Assembly: GCF_030823375.1 (NCBI RefSeq) | Contig: NZ_JAUSXB010000001.1 | Coordinates: 3,472,001-3,536,000 of the forward strand | Source of the DNA: Pseudarthrobacter siccitolerans | GTDB taxonomy: Bacteria > Actinomycetota > Actinomycetes > Actinomycetales > Micrococcaceae | Length of the DNA stretch: 64,000 bases | Direction of reading: 5' to 3' | Part shown: positions 27,004 through 34,894 of the stretch, one piece after another | Layout: each line of letters opens with the position of its first letter | How positions within the stretch are numbered: position 1 is the first letter of the stretch | Translations under genes and position numbers: made by a program | Notes under the pieces: generated by a model | Told to the model about the DNA's origin: nothing | What the model saw: the letters and a program-made list of their open reading frames with translations, nothing else | Database searches by the model: none

Positions 27004-27012
27004 CGGCCAACC

Positions 27013-27096
27013 CTCTCTCACTTGATGCTGGTTTTCCCTTAACGCTCTCTCGCTCACGAGAGAGCGTTACGGCTTTCCCCGCATTAAGTGAGAGAG
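27013..27096. terminator. Nested hairpin region after ppc
   Basis: Inner hairpin: TAACGCTCTCTCG (27040-27052), loop CTCA, CGAGAGAGCGTTA (27057-27069), a perfect 13-bp stem. Outer arms: CTCTCTCACTTGATGC (27013-27028) and GCATTAAGTGAGAGAG (27081-27096) pair over 16 bp with one mismatch. GAGAGAGCGTT occurs twice within the region. It probably terminates ppc; the doubled structure suggests a repeat family. Confidence 0.7.
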
Positions 27097-27117
27097 CGTT
27101 TGGATAGGGTTGAAGGC

Positions 27118-27423
27118 ATGCCATCGTTCCAGACCCGCCTGAAGATCACCGGCCTGCGTCCCGGCAACCCGCCTGAAGCCGTGATGGACGCAGCGGTGGA
27201 GGCGTTGGGAACACGCCACCACGTGGAGGCGAACCAGTTGCAGCTGGCGGGCGGCGTGCCGCAGTTGAACCTGCGCTTCCTTGTCGAAGCCACTGAATAC
27301 AGCGGCGAGAACCGGCAGGCGCTGGACTCGGCGGCCATGATGCGGGACGCCGTCGAACGCGTTGCGCTGACCGGCTCGCTGATGGTGCTGCGGCGCAGCC
27401 GCGGCCGCTGGACGCCTCTCTAG
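27118..27423 (+). CDS. Hypothetical protein (101 residues)
   Basis: ATG at 27118 follows GTTGAAGG, a fair ribosome binding site; a longer frame from 27088 would start inside the hairpin repeat. The protein has beta-alpha character (MPSFQTRLKITGLRPG; PEAVMDAAVEALG; HVEANQLQLAGGVPQLNLRFLVEA) and a basic end. Family not recognised; it converges with the DedA gene, 5 bp apart. Confidence 0.6.
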   Translation: MPSFQTRLKITGLRPGNPPEAVMDAAVEALGTRHHVEANQLQLAGGVPQLNLRFLVEATEYSGENRQALDSAAMMRDAVERVALTGSLMVLRRSRGRWTPL

Positions 27424-27428
27424 GTCCG

Positions 27429-28049
27429 CTATGCCAGGGGAGGCTCTGGCTCCTCTACCGGGGAGCGGTTGCCCCGGCGGCGCGTGACGATAATTCCGAC
27501 GACGACGCCGATCACCAGCCCCAGCGCCACCCCGATCAGCGAGCTGGCCCAGAACGGCAGGCGGGTGGCCGAGCCGGTGAAGTAGCCCAGGCCCACCAGC
27601 CAGCACGCCCAGAGGAGTGCCCCGAGCCCGGCGCACAGGCTGAAGCCTCGGACCGAAACGTTGGCGATGCCTGCGGCAGCCGAGGTGGCCAGCCGTCCAC
27701 CGGGGATGAACCTGGCCCCGATGATGGCGCCGTAAGTGGAAGAGCGTCCTGCCTTGGCGAGTGCCGCGTGAATTCCGGTATGGATGCGCCGGCCCCACTG
27801 CCAGCGGTCAAGAACGTGGCTCAGCCGCCGCCGGAACAGCTGGAACACCACCATGTCGCCGAGCCAGGAGGCCAGGGCGGACAGGGCGGCCACCAGGAAC
27901 ACGTTGGCGCGGCCGTCCGCGGACAGTGCCCCGCCGGTGATCACCACCATCTCGGACGGGATGGGCGGAAAGATGGCGTCGCCCAGCACGACGGGGATGA
28001 TCCAGAAATAGATGGCCGTCCCCCAGCTGTCAGCGCTGCCGAAGTCCAT
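27429..28049 (-). CDS. DedA/VTT-family membrane protein
   Basis: 206 residues from an ATG at 28049; the longer frame runs into the pseudouridine synthase gene. The family motif is present as GARFIPGGRLATSAAAG (F/Y-x-x-R-x-x-PG-x-R), with the early FPPIPSEMVVITGGAL reentrant segment and acidic D in WLGDMVVFQLFRR. Four to five membrane segments. DedA proteins recycle lipid carriers such as undecaprenyl phosphate or flip phospholipids; which applies here is not known. Confidence 0.85.
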   Translation of the reverse strand: MDFGSADSWGTAIYFWIIPVVLGDAIFPPIPSEMVVITGGALSADGRANVFLVAALSALASWLGDMVVFQLFRRRLSHVLDRWQWGRRIHTGIHAALAKAGRSSTYGAIIGARFIPGGRLATSAAAGIANVSVRGFSLCAGLGALLWACWLVGLGYFTGSATRLPFWASSLIGVALGLVIGVVVGIIVTRRRGNRSPVEEPEPPLA

Positions 28050-28089
28050 TGCCACAAGGTACCGCACATTCGTCGTGCTGGAACCGGGG

Positions 28090-29067
28090 TCAGGAGCCGG
28101 CGGCCTCGCTGAGCTCCAGCCGGCTGCGGTACTCCACCGGTTTTCCGGAGATCGGATCCAGAAACCGGATGCCGCGGGCGAGAAGCTGCAGGGGTTTGCT
28201 GTAGTCGTCCGGAGCCTTGTCCAGCAGGTCGGGGTAGAAGGCGTCGTTGATGATGCCCAGCCCCAGCGAGGCCATGTGCACCCGCAGTTGGTGCGTCTTG
28301 CCGGTGTGCGGTTCCAGCCGGTACAGCGCGCGGCGGGTATTGTTACTCGACACGGCAACGGCGGCGCTTGCGGCACCCGGCGCCGTGCCGCCGTCGAACG
28401 CTTCCAGCTGCTCAATCCGCGTCTCCGCGTTAGGTTCGCCGTCGATGACTTCGGCGAGCAGGTAGCTGCGCGACTTGGTCATCCGGTTTCGCACCACCAC
28501 GGGAAATTCGACGGCGGGATACCCCTCGGCGGGCTCGGCTGCGGACACGCACTCGTATTCCTTCTGGACCTGGCGTTTCTCAAAAAGCACCTGGTACCTG
28601 CCGCGGGTTGACGGGTTGGTGGAGAACAGGAGCACCCCTGCCGTCATCCTGTCCAGCCGGTGCATGGGAATCAGGTCCGGCAGGTTCAACTGGTTCCGCA
28701 GGCGCACGAGCGCAGATTCCTGGATGTAGGTCCCGCCGGGGGTGGTAGGCAGGAAGTGCGGCTTGTCCACCACCAGCAGGTGCTCGTCCTGATGCAGGAT
28801 GCCCAGCTCCACGGGGATCCGGGTCTCCGGCGGCAGGGTGCGGTAGTACCAGATAAAGGTATGGTCGGCCAGGGGAGTGGCCCGGTCCAAGGGAACGCCG
28901 CCCTCGCCAACGATCTCGCCGGCGTCGAACCTGTCCTCGATGCCCTGCGGATCGATGTGCCCCCAGCGGTGCATCATGTAGTCCATTGCGGTGTCCCACG
29001 GCCCCTCGCCGGGAAGGCGCAGGCGGGTGGCATTCACGCCGTCGCGGACGGGAAGGGGGGATTGCAT
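28090..29067 (-). CDS. RluA-family pseudouridine synthase
   Basis: 325 residues (ATG 29067; a GTG directly before it is also possible). The catalytic motif HRLDRMTAGVLLFS holds the nucleophilic Asp. KEYECVSAAEP, TGKTHQLRVHMASLGLGIINDAFYP are further RluA-type blocks. It converts uridine to pseudouridine in rRNA or tRNA. No N-terminal S4 domain is seen. The specific target base is not deducible. Confidence 0.88.
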   Translation of the reverse strand: MQSPLPVRDGVNATRLRLPGEGPWDTAMDYMMHRWGHIDPQGIEDRFDAGEIVGEGGVPLDRATPLADHTFIWYYRTLPPETRIPVELGILHQDEHLLVVDKPHFLPTTPGGTYIQESALVRLRNQLNLPDLIPMHRLDRMTAGVLLFSTNPSTRGRYQVLFEKRQVQKEYECVSAAEPAEGYPAVEFPVVVRNRMTKSRSYLLAEVIDGEPNAETRIEQLEAFDGGTAPGAASAAVAVSSNNTRRALYRLEPHTGKTHQLRVHMASLGLGIINDAFYPDLLDKAPDDYSKPLQLLARGIRFLDPISGKPVEYRSRLELSEAAGS

Positions 29068-29138
29068 CACCGGACAATTCTACGTGGCCCTGTTGCAGGA
29101 CCGCCGCGACCGCCTCCCAACCGATCACAAAAAAGTTC

Positions 29139-29156
29139 TTGACAATAAAAGTTGTC
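29139..29156. promoter_or_regulatory. ArsR-type operator overlapping a -35 element
   Basis: TTGACA (29139-29144) overlaps the perfect inverted repeat GACAA-N6-TTGTC (29141-29156), 18 bp before the start of the helix-turn-helix gene. This geometry fits an autorepressor. No good -10 hexamer is visible. Confidence 0.45.
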
Positions 29157-29173
29157 GGCAAGAGACTTGAAGC

Positions 29174-29839
29174 ATGTTGGAGATAGCAGTCATCGAGGAC
29201 CCCGCGGCGGCCGAAGCTTCCCTGGATCCTGTCCGTACGCGCATCCTGCATGAACTGTCCCGCCCGGGGTCGGCCACGCAGGTCGCCGTGAAGGTGGGGC
29301 TGCCCCGGCAGAAAGTCAACTACCACCTCAAGGCGCTTGAGCGGCACGGCCTCGTGGAGCTGGTGGAGGAGCGGCGCAAGGGCAATGTAACTGAGCGGGT
29401 GCTCCAGGCCACTGCGGCGTCCTACCTGATCTCGCCGCAGGCCCTTTCCGCGGTATCGCCGGATCCGCACCGCTTTTCGGACCGTTTCTCGGCTTTTTGG
29501 CTGCTGGCACTTGCCGGCCGGATGGTCCAGGAGATGGGCAGGCTGATCGCGGGGGCTGCCGCGGCCCGGCAAAAGCTGGCCACGTTCGCCATCGACGGCG
29601 AGATCACCTTCCGGAGCGCCGCCGACCGCGCCGCCTTTGCGGAGGAACTGGGCGTGGCGGTCACACGGCTCGTGGACAAGTATCACGATGGCGGCACCCG
29701 GCCCGGAGCCTCCGGCGGCAGGGCGCACCGGCTGGTGGTGGCGCTGCACCCTGTCCTCAAGACAACCGTCCTCAAGACAACCAGGGAGAACCCGGAAAGC
29801 CCGGCAATCCCCAAAGCAAAGGAGCAGGACAATGACTGA
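29174..29839 (+). CDS. ArsR-like helix-turn-helix regulator
   Basis: 221 residues. The winged helix covers about 15-75: DPVRTRILHELSRPGSATQVAVKVGLPRQKVNYHLKALERHGLVELVEERRKGN is the HTH_20/ArsR pattern, split here across start, recognition helix (RQKVNYHLKAL) and wing. The C-terminal 140 residues are an effector or dimer region without cysteines typical of metal sensors. Its end overlaps the SRPBCC gene by 8 bp. The pair resembles regulator/AHSA1 pairs common in actinobacteria. Confidence 0.85.
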   Translation: MLEIAVIEDPAAAEASLDPVRTRILHELSRPGSATQVAVKVGLPRQKVNYHLKALERHGLVELVEERRKGNVTERVLQATAASYLISPQALSAVSPDPHRFSDRFSAFWLLALAGRMVQEMGRLIAGAAAARQKLATFAIDGEITFRSAADRAAFAEELGVAVTRLVDKYHDGGTRPGASGGRAHRLVVALHPVLKTTVLKTTRENPESPAIPKAKEQDND

Positions 29840-30524
29840 TAAGCGCGAATTCGAGATTGTCTACGACGCCGAACTGCCCGGCACGCCGGAGCGGGTGTGG
29901 GAGGCAGTGACTGCAGGCACGCCCGCCTGGATGTTCCCCACCGACCAGTGGCCCGCGGTCAGGACGGTCGAGGAATACCCCAACCACCTCGTTTCCAGGA
30001 TGGACGGCCCGGACGGCTGGTTCAACCAGCTCGAGCACGTCCTGGAGCCGCTCGACGGTGGCCGCGCCCGCCTGCACTACGTACACAGCGGCATCTTCGC
30101 GGACAACTGGGACGAGCAGTACGACGGCGCCTCCCGCCACACAGAATTCTATCTCCACACGCTGGGCCAGTACCTGCAGTACTTCGATGGCCGCCCCGTG
30201 GTCTTCACGGACATCCAGGCGCCCCCGGCTTCGCAGACTGCCGACGGCTTTGTTCAGCTGCGACGTGCACTGGGCGTTGAGCCCGCCGGACAGGGGTCGC
30301 AGGTGAAACTGGAGCTCGACGGCGTGGGCCGGCTCAGCGGGGAAGTGGACTTCTCCAACGAACACTTCCTGGGGATCCGCACCTCCGATGCGCTGTACCG
30401 GTTCTTCGGGCGCAACGCCTTTGGTGCGCCGGTGGGAATGACCGTTCACGATTTCAGCGGGGCCGGGGATCCGGAAACCACCGGCAAGGCGTGGGGCAAC
30501 TTCCTGGAAAAGGTGTACGCCTAA
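29832..30524 (+). CDS. SRPBCC (AHSA1-type) domain protein
   Basis: 230 residues; the ATG at 29832 overlaps the upstream regulator stop, so they are translated together. N-terminal EIVYDAELPGTPERVWEAVTAG is the START-like strand and first helix; the middle HYVHSGIF...TEFYLHTLGQYLQYFDGRP is typical of the AHSA1 group. A C-terminal segment (about 150-230) appears to be a second small domain. Function unknown; partnered regulator suggests response to a small hydrophobic ligand. Confidence 0.82.
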   Translation: MTDKREFEIVYDAELPGTPERVWEAVTAGTPAWMFPTDQWPAVRTVEEYPNHLVSRMDGPDGWFNQLEHVLEPLDGGRARLHYVHSGIFADNWDEQYDGASRHTEFYLHTLGQYLQYFDGRPVVFTDIQAPPASQTADGFVQLRRALGVEPAGQGSQVKLELDGVGRLSGEVDFSNEHFLGIRTSDALYRFFGRNAFGAPVGMTVHDFSGAGDPETTGKAWGNFLEKVYA

Positions 30525-30571
30525 GGCGCCCTGAACGGGCAGCGACGCACAAAACACAGATCGACCCGCAC

Positions 30572-30611
30572 AATACCTGGCGCGACGGATGTATCAGCCA
30601 CGTCAGGTATT
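30572..30611. terminator. Terminator hairpin after the SRPBCC gene
   Basis: AATACCTGGCG (30572-30582) pairs with CGTCAGGTATT (30601-30611) over 11 bp with one G-T pair, loop 18 bases, followed by TTGCG. Lies between convergent genes and may serve both. Confidence 0.45.
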
Positions 30612-30654
30612 TTGCGTGCAGCAGGGGAATAGGCGCGCCGAAGAGGGGGGGGCG

Positions 30655-31230
30655 TCAGGCAGCCCAGCCGCGCGCCACGGCGTCCAGGGCCGAGGTGTAG
30701 GCTGCGGCCCAGTCCGCGTCCGGCGGGCCCACCTCCGCCAGCTCCAGGCTCACCAGGCCGTGCACCTGGCCCCAGATTGCGAAGGCGACCTTTTCCACGG
30801 GTTCAGCCCGCAGGGCCCCCGCCGCCTGGGCGGAAGCCACCGCCTCCATCAGCGGTTCCATGGCACCGGCGGCAACTTCGGCACTCGGCTGGCAATCCAC
30901 GTAAGCGGCCAGTGCACCGCCGAACATCAGCCGGTAGAGAGCGCGGTGCTCCAGCGCCCACGTCCGGTAGGCCACTCCGAGGCCCTGCAGCCCAGCCGGC
31001 GCCGCGGCCACCTGCGAGTCCCGGAAAGACCGGAACCCGTCGTCCACCACGGCGGTGAGGAGTTGGGACTTCCCGCCAAACAGTGAATAGACGGCGGTGG
31101 TGGACGTCCCCGCGGCCGACGCAACATCCCGCAGCGTCACCCTGGCCGGCCCTTCCCGGTTCACCAGCTCGGCGGTGACCGCCAGCAGTTCCTGCCGCAG
31201 GGAATCGTTATGGATCACGGGTCTTGCCAT
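30655..31230 (-). CDS. TetR-family regulator (WHG-type C-terminal domain)
   Basis: 191 residues from the ATG at 31230 (an ATG at 31239 is also possible). HTH: NREGPARVTLRDVASAAGTSTTAVYSLFGGKSQLL. The C-terminal part (ALEHRALYRLMFGGAL; FAIWGQVHGLVSLELAEVG) carries the W-x-x-x-H-G pattern of the TetR_C_33/WHG group. Divergent from a DUF4188 gene across a dense palindromic operator, so self- and neighbour-repression are likely. Confidence 0.88.
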   Translation of the reverse strand: MARPVIHNDSLRQELLAVTAELVNREGPARVTLRDVASAAGTSTTAVYSLFGGKSQLLTAVVDDGFRSFRDSQVAAAPAGLQGLGVAYRTWALEHRALYRLMFGGALAAYVDCQPSAEVAAGAMEPLMEAVASAQAAGALRAEPVEKVAFAIWGQVHGLVSLELAEVGPPDADWAAAYTSALDAVARGWAA

Positions 31231-31240
31231 GGGTCCCATT

Positions 31241-31289
31241 GTTTCATAACCTTGTTTCGTAACCCCGTTATGAAACGAGGTTATGAAAC
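31241..31289. promoter_or_regulatory. Four-half-site TetR operator
   Basis: Half-sites GTTTCATAAC (31241-31250) and GTTTCGTAAC (31254-31263) are followed by GTTATGAAAC (31267-31276) and GGTTATGAAAC (31279-31289). The outer pair is a perfect inverted repeat of 11 bp, the inner pair one mismatch. Lies exactly between the TetR gene and the DUF4188 gene. Confidence 0.75.
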
Positions 31290-31317
31290 TCAATTGCCTG
31301 AACTCAAGGAGCTTCCC

Positions 31318-31821
31318 ATGGTGCAAAGTGTCTTTCCGGGCCGGTTCACCGCCGATCCCGGCCGGGAATCAGTGACGGTCTTCCTGATCGGCATGCGCGC
31401 CAACCGGTGGTGGAAGCTGGGAACCGTCGGCAAGGTGGCGAGCGCCATGCCGCGAATGCTCCAGCAGCTGGCGGGGGACCCGGCGTCGGGAATGCTGGGG
31501 TACGAGCAGTGGTTCGGCCAGACCACCATGCTGCTCAGCTACTGGGAAAGCCCGGAGCACCTGCGAAAATTCGCCGTGGACCGGGAGTCCCCCCACCTGG
31601 AGCCCTGGCGGCGGTTTATGAAGGAGACTGCAGGCAGCGGTGACGTGGGCGTGTGGCATGAGACCTACCAGGCGCCTGCCGCAGGAATCGAAGTAATCTA
31701 CAACGGGATGCCGCTCTTTGGGCTGGCCAAGGCCACTGCCCATGTTCCGGTGGGAGCCGGGACCAATACCGCGAAGCAGCGGATGGCCCGCCCCGGCCGG
31801 CAGTCTCCCGTCAGGCAATAG
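31318..31821 (+). CDS. DUF4188 (monooxygenase-like) protein
   Basis: 167 residues from the ATG at 31318, with AAGGAG upstream. Family pattern: VFPGRFTADPG, FLIGMRANRWWKLG, MLGYEQWFGQTTMLLSYWESPEHLRKFA, VGVWHETYQAPAAGIEVIYNGMPLFGLAKA. DUF4188 proteins have a dimeric alpha/beta barrel and are related to small monooxygenases and chlorite dismutase-like folds; activity unknown. Presumed target of the divergent TetR. Its last 11 bp overlap the convergent MocR gene end. Confidence 0.8.
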   Translation: MVQSVFPGRFTADPGRESVTVFLIGMRANRWWKLGTVGKVASAMPRMLQQLAGDPASGMLGYEQWFGQTTMLLSYWESPEHLRKFAVDRESPHLEPWRRFMKETAGSGDVGVWHETYQAPAAGIEVIYNGMPLFGLAKATAHVPVGAGTNTAKQRMARPGRQSPVRQ

Positions 31822-33361
31822 CCACGGCAGGTGCGTTCTTGAGGGTCCGCCGGAGCTGAGGGGCTGCATCCAGGCGGTCCTGGGCTGACCTCAGGGCCAG
31901 GACGGCCGTTTCCAGTTTTTCCGGCGGCAGCGTGAACGGCACTCGGAGATAGCGCTCGAAGGCGCCGCCAATGCCGAACCGCGGCCCTGCCGCCAGCCTG
32001 ATCCCAAAGTCGGGAGCGATCACTGTCAGGGCGGTGCTGATGGGAGCCTGAAGCCTGCACCATGCGGACAAACCACCGGAAGGGTAGAGCGTTTCCCACT
32101 CCGGCAGGTGCCCGGCGAGGAGATCCAGCAGGGCTTTCCGGTTATCCCTGAGTGCGGCGAGCCTGGCGGGCAGCGGTTCGTCCATGGCCCGGACCAGATG
32201 GGCAGCGGCCAGTTGTTCCATCACCGGCCCGCCCAGATCCAGGGAGGTCCGCGCCGCCGCAAACTGCTGGATCAGGTCCTGCGAGGCCCGGATCCACCCC
32301 GTGCGCAAGCCGCCCCAATGGGACTTGCTGAGCGAGCCGATGGTGACTACCGCCGAACTGAAGGCCGCCACTGGCGTGGTGCCGACGCCGTCGAGGTTCA
32401 GCTCCCGCAGGGTTTCGTCCACCACCAGCGTGGTCCCGGCGGCCGCAGCTGCACGAACAAGCTGGCGGCGTTCAGGGTCCGCCATGAGCTGGCCCGTGGG
32501 GTTGTGGAAGTCCGGCACCAGATACGCCAGCCTGGGCCGCTGCTGCGCCAGCGCGGTCTGCAGCCCGTGCATGTCCCAGGTGATCGTGGGGCGGCCGCCT
32601 GATTTACCGGCCGGGGCTGAAAAGGCCACAGGGACGGCGCGGCAACCGGCTGCGCGGACGGCGTCCAGGGCGTTCGGGTAGCTGGGGTGTTCCACCAGCA
32701 CCCGGTCCTGCCGGCTGGTGAGGGCGCGAAGGACGATGTTCAGAGCGTGCTGCGCGCCGGACGTCACCAGGACCTGGTCCGCAGTTGTAGGTACACCGGC
32801 CGCTGTGTACCGTGCCGCCACCGCTTCGCGCAGGGGGAGCAGGCCCATGGCGTCGTACCCGAAGCCCGGGAGCAGGGCCGGAAGCTCGGTCAGGGCCGCG
32901 GCGAACGCCCGGTGCACCAGTTCGCCGCTGGCCGGCAGGGACGAATACGCGAGGTCGATCAGTCCCGCCGGTGCTGCCAATCCGGGTGCGGCGAGTCCAG
33001 GCGCCAGGCCTGCCGCCGCGAGTCCCGGACTGCCAGGGCCGGAACCATCAGGCAACGGGCGGCCAAGTGCCGTGGTGCCTGCCGCCGTCGTGCGTGGAAT
33101 CCTGGTCCGGCTCCTGCTGCCCTGTCCGCTGCTGAGGAATCCCTGGTCGCGGAGCAGGCCGTAGGCCGCCGTGACCGTGGTCCGGCTGACGGCCAGGGTA
33201 TCGGCGAGGGCGCGCTCGCTCGGGAGCGCAGTGTCCAGCGCTACTCTCCCGTCCAGGACGAGCAGGCGCACGACGTCGGCCAGCTCGCGGTAGGCGGGCG
33301 AGGCGCCGAGGTTCCACGTGCCCAGGAGGCGGGCAAGGGCTGAGGCGGTAAGGGAAGCCAT
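31811..33361 (-). CDS. MocR-type PLP-dependent transcriptional regulator (YczR-like)
   Basis: 516 residues: an N-terminal GntR winged helix (about 20-95; LPSERALADTLAVSRTTVTAAYGLLRDQGFL), a variable Ala/Gly/Pro linker, then a fold type I aminotransferase-like domain with the PLP lysine in IGSLSKSHWGGLRTGWIRA near residue 345. Such proteins bind PLP as effector or cofactor. It is divergent from a YczE-type membrane protein, the arrangement of Bacillus subtilis yczR-yczE, so it probably controls that gene. Confidence 0.88.
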   Translation of the reverse strand: MASLTASALARLLGTWNLGASPAYRELADVVRLLVLDGRVALDTALPSERALADTLAVSRTTVTAAYGLLRDQGFLSSGQGSRSRTRIPRTTAAGTTALGRPLPDGSGPGSPGLAAAGLAPGLAAPGLAAPAGLIDLAYSSLPASGELVHRAFAAALTELPALLPGFGYDAMGLLPLREAVAARYTAAGVPTTADQVLVTSGAQHALNIVLRALTSRQDRVLVEHPSYPNALDAVRAAGCRAVPVAFSAPAGKSGGRPTITWDMHGLQTALAQQRPRLAYLVPDFHNPTGQLMADPERRQLVRAAAAAGTTLVVDETLRELNLDGVGTTPVAAFSSAVVTIGSLSKSHWGGLRTGWIRASQDLIQQFAAARTSLDLGGPVMEQLAAAHLVRAMDEPLPARLAALRDNRKALLDLLAGHLPEWETLYPSGGLSAWCRLQAPISTALTVIAPDFGIRLAAGPRFGIGGAFERYLRVPFTLPPEKLETAVLALRSAQDRLDAAPQLRRTLKNAPAVAIA

Positions 33362-33365
33362 CAGG

Positions 33366-33403
33366 CCAGTATTTCAAACTGGCTATATATTTCAAGGCCA
33401 GTT
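33366..33403. promoter_or_regulatory. Candidate MocR (YczR-like) binding repeats
   Basis: The 61-bp divergent gap holds CCAGT-N7-ACTGG (33366-33382), two direct copies of TATTTCAA (33370-33377 and 33388-33395, 18 bp apart) and a third GGCCAG element (33396-33401). MocR proteins bind closely spaced direct repeats, so these are good candidates. Confidence 0.55.
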
Positions 33404-33422
33404 CTTCGGCAGACTTGGGAGC

Positions 33423-34058
33423 ATGTTGCCCCGCAGACTCCTCCAGCTCTTTATCGGCCTCGCCATGTACGGCACTTCCCTCGCGATGTTCATCCGCGCC
33501 GGGCTCGGCCTGGACCCGTGGGATGTTTTCCACCAGGGCGTGGCCGGCAGGACCGGGCTTAGCATCGGCGTGGTGGTCATCATCGTCAGCTTCCTGGTGC
33601 TGCTGCTGTGGATTCCACTGCGCCAGCGGCCCGGGTTCGGCACGCTGTGCAACGCTGTGCTGGTGGGCGTCTTCGCGGACATCGGCCTTGCCCTGATCCC
33701 GGTCTTCTCCCACTTGGGTGGCCGGATCGGCATGCTCGCAGGCGCCGTCCTGCTCAACGGGATTGCCTCCGCCTGCTACATCGGCGCGCGGTTCGGTCCC
33801 GGCGCCCGCGACGGATTGATGACCGGGCTGGCACGGCGCACCGGCTGGTCCGTCCGTTTGTCCCGGACCTTGATTGAGGTTGTTGTCCTGGCCGTCGGCT
33901 GGTTCCTGGGCGGCTCGGTGGGAGTGGGGACGGTGGTCTATGCCCTCGCTATTGGACCCCTGGTCCAGCTGTTGCTGCCGGTGTTCATGGTGCCCGCAGC
34001 CCTGCCCGAACCTGATCAGCACGACCATCAGGATGCCGGCACCAGCGTCCGGGGCTGA
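33423..34058 (+). CDS. YczE/YitT-type membrane protein
   Basis: 211 residues from an ATG at 33423, about five TM helices. Early FIRAGLGLDPWDVFHQGVA and middle GFGTLCNAVLVGVFADIGLALIP match the YczE family, as does GARDGLMTGLARRTGWSVRLSRTLIEV. The function of the family is not known; the link with PLP-binding YczR regulators suggests transport of a B6-related or amino compound (inference). Confidence 0.82.
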   Translation: MLPRRLLQLFIGLAMYGTSLAMFIRAGLGLDPWDVFHQGVAGRTGLSIGVVVIIVSFLVLLLWIPLRQRPGFGTLCNAVLVGVFADIGLALIPVFSHLGGRIGMLAGAVLLNGIASACYIGARFGPGARDGLMTGLARRTGWSVRLSRTLIEVVVLAVGWFLGGSVGVGTVVYALAIGPLVQLLLPVFMVPAALPEPDQHDHQDAGTSVRG

Positions 34059-34063
34059 TACTG

Positions 34064-34894
34064 CTATGACAGAAGTGGCTGGCAGCGCGGGCAGAAGTAG
34101 ATGTCCCGTTCTTCCTCGCCGTTGGGTTTACCGAGGGCGCCGCGCTGTATTGGGGTTCCGCACTTGAGGCAGGCCCGGTGCTCCCGGCCGTAAACCCAGT
34201 AGCCCGGCCGCCCTGCCATCCTCCCGACCGGCATTCCTTTGGGATTGAGGATGGTGACACGGCGGCCGGAACCGAGGTTGACCTCAAGCAGCTGCTTCGC
34301 GTCGGTCATCATGGTGCGGACATCCTCCACGGCGGACACGGGTGTGGCCGGATGCACGCCGGACAGGAAACAGGTTTCACAGCGGTAGATGTTGCCGATC
34401 CCGGCGAGGTTGCGCTGGTCCAAAAGTGCCACCCCGATGGGGACGTCCGGAGCCGCCCGGACCCGAAGTTCTGCCTCGTCCAGGTCCCAGTCCGGACCCA
34501 GCAGGTCCGGGCCCAGAAACCCCACGATGGAGTCCTCCTCTGACGTGGCCACCACTTCCACAACCCCAAGGGAGAAGCCGACGGCGTCCGCCACGGGGGT
34601 GCGCAGCACGCACCGGGCCGTGAACCCGGGTTTACGCCACCTGCCACCGGGCGGATAGACCTGCCAGGCGCCCTCCATCTTGAGGTGCGAGTGGATGGTG
34701 AGTTTCTTGTCCTCCGGGCTTACCACCCGCATCAGCAGGTGCTTGCCGCGGGGCACCACTTCGGCCACGGTCCATCCCGCCAGGTTCAGCGTGGCGAAGC
34801 GGGGAACACGAAAGTCCGAGGCAATCAGCTTCTGCCCTGCCAGTGCCTGGTGCAGCTGGTTGGCTGCGCGCCAGACCGAATCGCCCTCAGGCAC
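34064..34894 (-). CDS. nei: Fpg/Nei-family DNA glycosylase
   Basis: 276 residues from a GTG at 34894 that overlaps the lhr stop by 8 bp. The mature N-terminus is PEGD, with catalytic Pro2 and Glu3; the conserved Lys follows in VPRGKHLLM. Helix-two-turn-helix region DQRNLAGIGNIYRCETCFLSG, and a zinc finger CLKC...FCPRC at the C-terminus. The SVWRAANQLHQALAGQ segment resembles actinobacterial Nei2/Nei1 more than Fpg. It excises oxidised pyrimidines and has AP lyase activity. Coupling to Lhr suggests a shared DNA repair operon. Confidence 0.85.
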   Translation of the reverse strand: MPEGDSVWRAANQLHQALAGQKLIASDFRVPRFATLNLAGWTVAEVVPRGKHLLMRVVSPEDKKLTIHSHLKMEGAWQVYPPGGRWRKPGFTARCVLRTPVADAVGFSLGVVEVVATSEEDSIVGFLGPDLLGPDWDLDEAELRVRAAPDVPIGVALLDQRNLAGIGNIYRCETCFLSGVHPATPVSAVEDVRTMMTDAKQLLEVNLGSGRRVTILNPKGMPVGRMAGRPGYWVYGREHRACLKCGTPIQRGALGKPNGEEERDIYFCPRCQPLLS

